Below, in pieces: positions 57,484 through 64,000 of a stretch of DNA of 64,000 nt. The notes beneath the pieces are model-generated. The model did not search any database and was not told where the DNA came from. It worked only from the letters and a program-made list of their open reading frames with translations. The stretch is from the NCBI RefSeq assembly GCF_030286555.1, contig NZ_JASVWF010000003.1:558001-622000 (forward strand), read 5' to 3'. Position 1 is the first letter of the stretch; each line of letters opens with the position of its first letter. The translations under genes and the position numbers were made by a program. Source of the DNA: Actinomycetospora termitidis. Its GTDB lineage: Bacteria; Actinomycetota; Actinomycetes; Mycobacteriales; Pseudonocardiaceae.

Positions 57484-59799
57484 ATGGCCAGGACGCTCCT
57501 CGAACACCTGCGCGCCCAGGACGACGCGACCCTCGGCGCGCTGCTGCGCGCCCGCCCGGACCTGGCCCTGCCCGCGCCCGCCGACACCGGCGTCGTCGCC
57601 ACGCGCGCCGGGGTGCGGACCTCCGTCGGCCGGGCCTGCGAGGACCTCGACGCGCTGCACCTCGCAGTGGTCGACGCGCTGCTCGTGGCCGAGGCCGACC
57701 AGGCACCGGTCGACCCGGCCGACGTCCTCGACCTCCTGGGCGCCGACGTGGCCCGCGAGGTCGGTCGCGCGGCCCTCGGGCGGCTGCGGACGCTCGCGCT
57801 GGTGTGGGACGCCGATCGCGACGACGGGTCGGCCGGGCTCCGGGCCGTCCCCGCCCTGCGCGACACCGCCCGCCGCCACCCGGCCGGGCTCGGCCGGCCG
57901 GCCCCGGACGGCTCGGTGCTGCGCGAGAAGGACCCGGCCGCCGTCATGGCCGGCCTGCCCGACGACGAGCGGGCGGTGGTCGACGCCCTCGACCGCGAGG
58001 GTCCGGTGGGACGCAGCCGCGCCCGCGACGGCGACGCGGGCAACCCGGTGTCCCGGCTGCTCGAGGCCGGTGTCCTGCGCCGCGTCGACGACGAGACCGT
58101 CGAGCTGACGCGGGAGGCCGGGCTGGGGCTGCGCGGCGAGCGGCCGCTCGGCCCGGTCGTCGCCACCGACCCGATGCCGGCCCCTGCGGCCCACGACCCC
58201 GCGACGGTCGACGCCACCGCCGCCGGTGAGGCCCTGGAGACCGTGCGGCGCGCCGAGGGCGTGATCGCGGCGTGGTCCGCCGCGCCGCCCGCCGTGCTGC
58301 GCTCCGGCGGCCTCGGGGTACGCGACCTGCGCAAGCTGGCCAAGGTGCTCGACGTCGACGAGACCGCAGCCGGGCTGCTCGTCGAGACCCTCGCCGCCGC
58401 GTCGCTGGTCGCCGTCAGCGAGGACGCCGACGCGGTCTGGTGCCCGACGACGACCGCCGACCGCTGGCTCGCCGCACCGCCCGAGACGCAGTGGGTCGCC
58501 CTCGCCCGGGCGTGGCTGGAGATGCCCCGCCAGGCGTCGTCGATCGGCCAGCGGGACTCGATGGACAAGCTCGTGGGCCCGCTGTCCGACGAGGTCCGCC
58601 GTCCCTGGGCCGCCCAGGTCCGACGGCGGGTGCTCGCGCGGCTCGCCGAGTTCGACGACGGCGACGGGCCGGCCTCGGTGGACGACCTGGTCACCTCGCT
58701 GGCGTGGCGGGCGCCGCGGCGCGGCGGGCGGATGCGCGACGAGCTGGTCCGCGCGACCGTGCGCGAGGCGACCGCGCTCGGCGTCGTCGCCCTCGACGCG
58801 ATCACGACGGCGGGGCGCGAGCTGCTGCGGGTGCCGCGGCGGCCGGACGACGACCCGGACGCGTCCGCGGCGGCCGCGCTGCGCCCGGCCATGCCCGAGC
58901 CGGTGGGCCACGTGCTGCTGCAGGCCGACCTCACCGCCGTGGCCCCGGGGCGGCTGGAGCCGGAGCTCGCGGCGGCGATGGACCGGGTCGCCGACGTGGA
59001 GTCCGCGGGCGGCGCGACGGTGTACCGCATCAGCGAGGGCTCGCTGCGCCGCGCCCTCGACCTCGGATGGACCGCCGCCGAGGTGCACGCGCTGTTCGCC
59101 GAGCGTTCGGCGACCCCGGTGCCGCAGGGGCTGACCTACCTGGTCGACGACGTCGCCCGGCGCCACGGGCGGCTGCGCGGCGGATCGGCCGCGTCGTTCC
59201 TGCGCTCCGAGGACGAGGCGCTCCTGGCCGAGGTGATGGCCCTGCCCGCGGCCGGCGCGATGGAGCTGCGCCGGCTCGCGCCCACGGTGGTGGTGTCGTC
59301 GGCGCCGCTGGCCGAGCTGATGGACGCGCTGCGCGCCGCCGGGCTCTCGCCCGTGGCCGAGGACGCCGACGGCGGCGTGCTCGACCTCCGGCCCCGCGGT
59401 CGCCGGACCGCGCCACGGCGTCCGGACCGCGCCGGGGCGAACGGCTCCCCGTCGCTGTCCGAGGACCAGGTGTCCGCGCTGGTCGCGCAACTGCGTGCCG
59501 GGGACCGGGCGGCGACCGCCTCCCGCGGCGCGGCCACGGTCCCCGGGTCGACCCGGCAGACCGCCTCGGCGACCGTGGCCGTGCTCGCCGACGCCGCGCG
59601 GACCGGCCGGACGGTCTGGATCGGCTACGTCGACGCCGCCGGGACCGCCTCGCAGCGCGTCGTGCGCCCCCTGCGCGTGGGCGGCGGGCTGCTCGAGGGC
59701 ACCGACGCCGCCGTCGGGTCCGAGGACACGGGGCCCGGCTCCGCGGTGTCGTTCGCCCTGCACCGCATCACCTCGGTCAGCGTGCTCACCGAGACCTGA
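57484..59799 (+). CDS. Helicase-associated (XPB/Ssl2-like N-terminal) domain protein
   Basis: A 771-residue protein resembling the actinobacterial family represented by Rv0862c. The N-terminus LLEHLRAQDDATLGALLRAR, LARAWLEMPRQASSIGQRDS in the middle, and PVGHVLLQADLTAVAPGRLE then VYRISEGSLRRALDLGWTAA are its signatures; the C-terminus (TVWIGYVDAAGTASQRVVRP) is WYL-like. There is no Walker motif, so it is not itself a helicase; in related genomes an XPB-type helicase gene is adjacent, but not in this window. The frame is open far upstream, which is an artefact; ATG 57484 was chosen. Confidence 0.85.
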   Translation: MARTLLEHLRAQDDATLGALLRARPDLALPAPADTGVVATRAGVRTSVGRACEDLDALHLAVVDALLVAEADQAPVDPADVLDLLGADVAREVGRAALGRLRTLALVWDADRDDGSAGLRAVPALRDTARRHPAGLGRPAPDGSVLREKDPAAVMAGLPDDERAVVDALDREGPVGRSRARDGDAGNPVSRLLEAGVLRRVDDETVELTREAGLGLRGERPLGPVVATDPMPAPAAHDPATVDATAAGEALETVRRAEGVIAAWSAAPPAVLRSGGLGVRDLRKLAKVLDVDETAAGLLVETLAAASLVAVSEDADAVWCPTTTADRWLAAPPETQWVALARAWLEMPRQASSIGQRDSMDKLVGPLSDEVRRPWAAQVRRRVLARLAEFDDGDGPASVDDLVTSLAWRAPRRGGRMRDELVRATVREATALGVVALDAITTAGRELLRVPRRPDDDPDASAAAALRPAMPEPVGHVLLQADLTAVAPGRLEPELAAAMDRVADVESAGGATVYRISEGSLRRALDLGWTAAEVHALFAERSATPVPQGLTYLVDDVARRHGRLRGGSAASFLRSEDEALLAEVMALPAAGAMELRRLAPTVVVSSAPLAELMDALRAAGLSPVAEDADGGVLDLRPRGRRTAPRRPDRAGANGSPSLSEDQVSALVAQLRAGDRAATASRGAATVPGSTRQTASATVAVLADAARTGRTVWIGYVDAAGTASQRVVRPLRVGGGLLEGTDAAVGSEDTGPGSAVSFALHRITSVSVLTET

Positions 59800-59812
59800 G
59801 CGCCCCTGGAGT

Positions 59813-59863
59813 GAGCGAACGGCACTCTCGCTGCATCTACGTGCGCGAGAGTGCCGTTCGCTC
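59813..59863. terminator. Palindromic repeat/terminator, family member 2
   Basis: Perfect 19-base arms (GAGCGAACGGCACTCTCGC and its complement) with loop TGCATCTACGTGC, between the convergent helicase-associated gene and the conservon GTPase gene. Arms and loop nearly match the element at 39927. Confidence 0.85.
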
Positions 59864-59875
59864 CTTCCGGTCCGC

Positions 59876-60466
59876 TCAGGCGCGGGCGCCCACCGCCCAG
59901 ACCTGCATCGCGTGCTCCACCAGCGCGATCAGCGTCTCCTTGGTCGACTCGCGGTCGCGGGCGTCGACGGTGACCACCGGGACGGACGGGTCGATGGCCA
60001 GGGCCTCGACCACGTCCTGCAGCGAGTGCGTCAGCACGCCGTCGAAGCAGTTCACGCCGAGCACGTAGGGCAGGTTGCGGTCCTCGAAGAAGTCGACCGC
60101 GGCGAAGCAGTCGGCGAGACGGCGGGTGTCGACCAGCACGACCGCCCCGATGGCGCCGCGGACCAGGTCGTCCCACATGAACCAGAAGCGGTCCTGACCC
60201 GGCGTCCCGAAGAGGTAGAGGATCAGGTCCTCGTCGAGCGTGACGCGGCCGAAGTCCATCGCCACCGTGGTCGTGCGCTTGTTCGGGACCGCGGTGAGGT
60301 CGTCGACGCCGGAGCTGGCGTCGGTCATGACCGCCTCGGTGGTCAGCGGGTCGATCTCGGAGACCGAGCCGACGAAGGTCGTCTTGCCGACCCCGAAACC
60401 CCCGGCGACGACGATCTTGGCCGACGTGGTCGTCGGGACCGCCCGCTCAGAGCCGTCGTAGTCCAC
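59876..60466 (-). CDS. Conservon GTPase (CvnD-like)
   Basis: A 196-residue small ATP/GTP-binding protein. The P-loop is IVVAGGFGVGKTTFVGSVSE, with TTTVAMDFGRVTLDEDL and the switch LFGTPGQDRFWFMWDDLVRG; the NKxD equivalent reads GVNCFDG. These Ras/Arf-like proteins are the fourth member of conservons, acting with a sensor kinase, roadblock protein and DUF742 protein at the membrane. Overlaps the DUF742 gene by 20 bases. Confidence 0.93.
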   Translation of the reverse strand: MDYDGSERAVPTTTSAKIVVAGGFGVGKTTFVGSVSEIDPLTTEAVMTDASSGVDDLTAVPNKRTTTVAMDFGRVTLDEDLILYLFGTPGQDRFWFMWDDLVRGAIGAVVLVDTRRLADCFAAVDFFEDRNLPYVLGVNCFDGVLTHSLQDVVEALAIDPSVPVVTVDARDRESTKETLIALVEHAMQVWAVGARA

Positions 60467-61154
60467 TCAGCACCCTTTCCATCAACGCCATGTCCGGGGA
60501 GTCACCCGTCGACGAGGCGGTCTCGTGCACCACGATCGACCCGTGCGCGGCCATGTCGCCCAGCAGCACGCGCGCCACCCCGAGCGGCAGCGAGAGCAGC
60601 GCGGCGACCTCCGCGACCGACCGGGGCTCGATGCACAGGTCGGCGATCATGCGGTGCTCGTACTGGGCGACCTGGGCCGGGTCGCGGCCCTGGGCCGTCG
60701 TCGACAGCAGCGTCTCGACGGCGAGGTCGTAGGCCGGCCGGGTCCGGCCGCGGGTCCACGCGTAGGGCCGGACGAAGGAGGCCTCCGGCGGCTCGTCCCG
60801 ACGGCGCGGGCCGTCCGGGTAGTCCGGGGCGACGAACTCGTGGCGGCCGGGCGCCTGGATCCCCCCGGGGGTGGTCGGCGGCAGGGCCGGGTCCCCGTAC
60901 GGGAAGAGCGGGCCGGTCGGTCGGGACGCGCCGGCCCACGCCGTCGGGGTCCCGCCGGGCGGGGTGCGGTGCGCCCCACCGCCGTCCTCGGCGTCGAGCC
61001 GGCGGGCGGCCTCGGCATCGGCATCGACCGCGGCGTCGTCGTCCTTCCTGCGGCGCCGGAACAACCCGCGCCGTTCCCCCGATCGGCGCGACCCTCCGCC
61101 GGTGATCCCGTTGAGGACCTCCGCGAAGGCGTCGTCCTCCGGTCCCTGGCTCAC
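60447..61154 (-). CDS. DUF742 protein (CvnC-like)
   Basis: A 235-residue protein. The C-terminal ~110 residues are DUF742 (SFVRPYAWTRGRTRPAYDLA, ETLLSTTAQG, YEHRMIADLCIEPRSVAEVA, LPLGVARVLLGDMAAHGSIV), a winged-helix-like fold. The N-terminal half is Arg/Asp/Pro-rich and disordered. It is the third conservon component and may act as the DNA- or partner-binding output. Confidence 0.92.
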   Translation of the reverse strand: MSQGPEDDAFAEVLNGITGGGSRRSGERRGLFRRRRKDDDAAVDADAEAARRLDAEDGGGAHRTPPGGTPTAWAGASRPTGPLFPYGDPALPPTTPGGIQAPGRHEFVAPDYPDGPRRRDEPPEASFVRPYAWTRGRTRPAYDLAVETLLSTTAQGRDPAQVAQYEHRMIADLCIEPRSVAEVAALLSLPLGVARVLLGDMAAHGSIVVHETASSTGDSPDMALMERVLSGLRRL

Positions 61155-61179
61155 CGCAGGTCACCTCCCCCCGCCCACC

Positions 61180-61602
61180 TCACCGGAACCCCGATCCCTG
61201 GAGCTCCGCGCGCAGTTCGGGCGTGAGCAGCTGACCGACCCGGTCGACCAGCAACGTCATCTCGTAGCCCACGAGGCCGATGTCGCAGTTCGGGGCGGCG
61301 AGGGTCGCCAGGCAGGAGCCGTCGCTGATCGACATCAGCAGGACGATCCCGCGCTCCATCTCGACCACCGTCTGCACCACCTCACCGGCCTCGAAGCACC
61401 GGGCGGCGCCCTGGGTGAGGCTGATCAGGCCGGACGCGACGGCCGCGAGCTGGTCCGCTCGGTCCCGAGGGAGCCGGCTCGACGCGGTCAGCAGGAGCCC
61501 GTCGGCGGAGACGACCACGGCGTGGGCCACGCCCGGGACCCGCTCCGCGAAGTTGGAGACCAGCCAGCCGAACCTGCTGGGCTGCGACTGGGGTGCCGTC
61601 AC
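61180..61602 (-). CDS. Roadblock/LC7 domain protein (CvnB-like)
   Basis: A 140-residue roadblock protein. [40 protein letters not shown] and [20 protein letters not shown] followed by [20 protein letters not shown] match the family, which regulates the partner GTPase (GAP/GEF-like scaffold). Its ATG overlaps the kinase stop by four bases, and it precedes the DUF742 gene by 25 bases. Confidence 0.93.
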   Translation of the reverse strand: MTAPQSQPSRFGWLVSNFAERVPGVAHAVVVSADGLLLTASSRLPRDRADQLAAVASGLISLTQGAARCFEAGEVVQTVVEMERGIVLLMSISDGSCLATLAAPNCDIGLVGYEMTLLVDRVGQLLTPELRAELQGSGFR

Positions 61603-64000
61603 TGCTCCTCCTCGGTGCCGTTCGTGGTGTCGGCCCCGGCGGCGGGCCCGCCGTCGGTCGGCCGGGTCGCGCGGGTGCGCCCGTCGGCGACCCCGCGTTG
61701 GTAGCTGGCGAGCCGCCCGCGGATCGCGTCCGCGGAGCGGCGGGTGGCCTCACCCGCGCCGGTCGGTGCCGGGGCAGGGGCGGGCGCGGGCTGGGCGCTC
61801 CCCGGGACGAGGTGCGCCCGGGGACGACGACGGGGCAGCCCGGCCTCGGTGGTGCCGGCGTCCACCGCGGAGAGCGACGGTGCCCCGGCGTCGAAGCCGC
61901 CGCGACCGGTCTCGGCCCACTCCGGGTCGACCTCGTCCGGGGCGCTCGGTTCGGCCTCGCGGAACCACACCGACGCGACCTCGTCGAAGATCGGCGTGCG
62001 CTCGCGGTTGGGGAGCACCGCCGCGGGCCGGCGCGGGAGGGCACCCGGTGTGCGGACGGGCAGCCCGCCGGTGCCGTTCGTGCCCGGGCCGTGGGCACCG
62101 TTCGTCGCGGGGGCCGGGACCCCGTTCGTCTCCGCGCCGAGGCCGTCGTCGACGAACCCCCGTCCGCCGTTCTGGGTGGGTGCGGCGGCCGGAGCCGTCG
62201 GGGTCTCCGGGACGGCGGGAGCAGCTGTGTCGTCGCCGGGGGCGAACAGCTCCTCGGCCTCGGCGGCGGCCTCGTCGCCCTCGGTCTCGGAGGCCGGTCG
62301 GGGCCGCAGCCGCGGCGCCGAGCCGGGTCGGAGCAGGGGACCACCGCCCTCGGGCCGGCGACGCTGCGCGAGGGGGCGCAGCGAGCGTCGCGTCGGGCGT
62401 GCCGGGAACTCGTCGGACCCGTCCGTCCCGTCGACCGGGGCGAGCCCGTCGGGCGGGGCGTCGACCGGGGCGGGACTCGCCTCCGCGACGGGCTCGGGAG
62501 CCGGTTCGACGTCGTCCTCGGACCGCTCGACCACGGGAGCCTCGTGGACGTCGCCCGCGGGCGTCGCCGGGGCGACGTCCTCGGCCGACACCTCCTGGTC
62601 CACCGCGTCGGGCTCGGCGGTGTCGGAGCCGGGTGGTGGCACGACCTCGGCGCCGTTCCACATCGTCGGCTGCGGCACCGGCGGCGAACCCGGCGGGCGG
62701 GGGCCGTGGTCGCGGGGCGGACCCCACGGGGCCGGCCGCGGACCCGCCGGTGCACCCGGGAACGGTCCGGCCTGGCGCATCGGCATCGGTCGGGGCGCCT
62801 GCGGGCGCGCCGCGGGCGGCTCCTCACCCCAGCCCTGCTGCGGAGCCGGCGCGTCGTTCCCCCAGCTCTGCGCGGCCGGGACGTTCTCTCCCCGGCCGGG
62901 CAGGCCGGGACGGGGACGCGGCGCCGGGCGACCCGGGGGCGGGCCCGGCACGGGCCCGCCGTCGGGCACACCACGGAAACCGTGCCGTCCGGGAGGACCG
63001 GCGTCCTCGGTCGGCCCGGGGTCGGCGGACGGCTCGTCCTCGTCGGGCGCACCGTCGGGTCCACGCCAGGCGTGGGCGGCCACGGGCCGCTCCGGGACCG
63101 ACGACGCCTGCTCGTCGGTGCCGGGCGTGCCCTGGCTCCAGACGGTCACCCCGTCGTCCTCGGACCCGACCGTGGTGGCGACGCGGTCGTCGTCCTCGTC
63201 GTCCTCGTCGTGGTCGGCCGCGTCGTCGTGCGGGCCCGGGACCCCGGCGGGTGCGGGCTCCTCCGGTGGCGGCGGAGGAGGCGTGGCGCCGGGCCGGACG
63301 GGGCGGCGGGGCAGCGCGGCGGCGAGCGCACCGCCGACGCCGTTGAGCCGGGTCGGTGTCTCGCCGTCGACGGGCGCCGGGGCGGCGTCCGTGCCGGGTT
63401 CCCCGCCCGCCTCGGACGCGCCGTCCGGCGTGATGGACGGGGCGAAGAACGTGGCGGCCCCCGCGACGCCGGCCGCTCCGGCCGCTCCGGCCGCAGCCAC
63501 TCCGCGCGCGGCGGTGCGCCGCGGCAGCTCCGGGTTCCCCTCGCGGGGCTCCTGACGGGGAATCCCGGGACCGTCCGCACGCTCCGGCCACTCCGGTCGC
63601 GGCGGCGCGCCCGGCGCCGCGCCGACGCCGCTCGACCCCGGGGACCGGACGGGCAGCCCGGTCCCGCCGAGCGCACGCGTGGACGGACCACCGCCCGACC
63701 GCCCCCCGGGCGCCCCGGAGAGCACCGCGGAGGAGGGGATGCGCACCGCGGCGACCACCCCGCCCTGCTCACCGGCGCGGAGGGTCACGCCGATGCCGTG
63801 CCGGATCGCCAGACGGCCGACCACGAACAGGCCCATCCGCCGGGACGCGGAGACGTCGACGGTGGGGGGCGAGCCGAGCCGCTGGTTCGCGTCGGCGAGG
63901 TCCTCGTCGGTCATCCCGACGCCCCGGTCGGCGATCTCGAGGACGACCGCGCCGTCGGCCTCCGGGCGCGCCGACACGTCGACCCGGGTCTCGGGCGCGG
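61599..64000 (-). CDS. Conservon sensor histidine kinase, C-terminal part (CvnA-like, runs off window)
   Basis: Only the last ~800 residues are visible; the gene continues beyond 64000. The visible part starts inside the HATPase domain ([59 protein letters not shown]). After it comes a ~690-residue Pro/Ala/Gly/Asp-rich tail with no fold, ending in a short conserved block before the stop ([20 protein letters not shown]) that is found at the C-termini of these kinases. A GTG at 63977 is not the real start because the kinase core lies upstream. Confidence 0.88.
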   Translation of the reverse strand, partial: APETRVDVSARPEADGAVVLEIADRGVGMTDEDLADANQRLGSPPTVDVSASRRMGLFVVGRLAIRHGIGVTLRAGEQGGVVAAVRIPSSAVLSGAPGGRSGGGPSTRALGGTGLPVRSPGSSGVGAAPGAPPRPEWPERADGPGIPRQEPREGNPELPRRTAARGVAAAGAAGAAGVAGAATFFAPSITPDGASEAGGEPGTDAAPAPVDGETPTRLNGVGGALAAALPRRPVRPGATPPPPPPEEPAPAGVPGPHDDAADHDEDDEDDDRVATTVGSEDDGVTVWSQGTPGTDEQASSVPERPVAAHAWRGPDGAPDEDEPSADPGPTEDAGPPGRHGFRGVPDGGPVPGPPPGRPAPRPRPGLPGRGENVPAAQSWGNDAPAPQQGWGEEPPAARPQAPRPMPMRQAGPFPGAPAGPRPAPWGPPRDHGPRPPGSPPVPQPTMWNGAEVVPPPGSDTAEPDAVDQEVSAEDVAPATPAGDVHEAPVVERSEDDVEPAPEPVAEASPAPVDAPPDGLAPVDGTDGSDEFPARPTRRSLRPLAQRRRPEGGGPLLRPGSAPRLRPRPASETEGDEAAAEAEELFAPGDDTAAPAVPETPTAPAAAPTQNGGRGFVDDGLGAETNGVPAPATNGAHGPGTNGTGGLPVRTPGALPRRPAAVLPNRERTPIFDEVASVWFREAEPSAPDEVDPEWAETGRGGFDAGAPSLSAVDAGTTEAGLPRRRPRAHLVPGSAQPAPAPAPAPTGAGEATRRSADAIRGRLASYQRGVADGRTRATRPTDGGPAAGADTTNGTEEEQ

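Overview
This is high-GC actinobacterial DNA with GTG starts, many ATGA/GTGA gene overlaps and long Ala/Pro-rich tails. The gene families (mycofactocin, NDMA-dependent methanol oxidoreductase, Rpf, a roadblock/DUF742/GTPase conservon, form II Cox genes) suggest a member of the Pseudonocardiaceae (Pseudonocardia/Actinomycetospora type). That assignment is inference. I saw no tRNA, rRNA, CRISPR array, transposase or phage gene.

Layout. 0.3-1.7 kb: moaA-moaD. 1.7-10.3 kb: accessory metabolism and DNA repair (lipoprotein, TetR/flavoprotein pair, Ogt, AlkA), then a coupled four-gene run CaiB-P1 peptidase-endonuclease-AraC. 10.4-15.2 kb: coxS-coxL-coxM plus coxG, a form II molybdenum hydroxylase. 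15.6-28.7 kb: a scattered mycofactocin locus with mftF, mftE, two FadH/OYE-type oxidoreductases, mftC, mftB, the 29-residue precursor mftA and the divergent regulator mftR, with unrelated genes in between; mftD is not in the window. 29.7-34.8 kb: methanol oxidoreductase (mno), MoxR ATPase, VWA protein and a probable MftM methyltransferase. 34.9-39.9 kb: a nitric oxide synthase oxygenase and, further along, a flavohemoglobin with an unusual Gly/Tyr/Ser-rich N-terminus. 40-45 kb: OsmC, MFS/HxlR, an ECF41-like sigma factor with a divergent AhpD-like gene, AraC and VOC genes. 45-48.5 kb: an iron-type alcohol dehydrogenase with a GAF histidine kinase and LuxR-type regulator. 48.6-51.9 kb: Cox accessory genes (coxD, coxE, XdhC/CoxI type). 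52.4-57.4 kb: a resuscitation-promoting factor, then a coupled operon (small protein-mocA-malic enzyme-moaC-mogA-moaE). 57.5-59.8 kb: a helicase-associated protein. 59.9-64 kb: a conservon whose kinase runs off the window.

How it fits together. Two cofactor economies dominate. Molybdenum cofactor genes (moaA, D, C, E, mogA, mocA, a MOSC protein) supply CoxL, which the CoxD/E/I-type accessory proteins would mature. Mycofactocin genes supply the redox cofactor for mno, whose own operon carries the MoxR/VWA pair and the cofactor-tailoring methyltransferase. The second alcohol dehydrogenase operon with its two-component system points the same way, toward alcohol or C1 oxidation.

Most unusual features: (i) palindromic repeats lying inside coding sequence of mycofactocin-locus genes, with a perfect 46-bp copy between genes elsewhere; (ii) a FUS-like G/S-Y-G/S region fused to a flavohemoglobin; (iii) His-Gly tracts in both MoxR and VWA partners of mno; (iv) a nested-palindrome array downstream of rpf; (v) the missing mftD.
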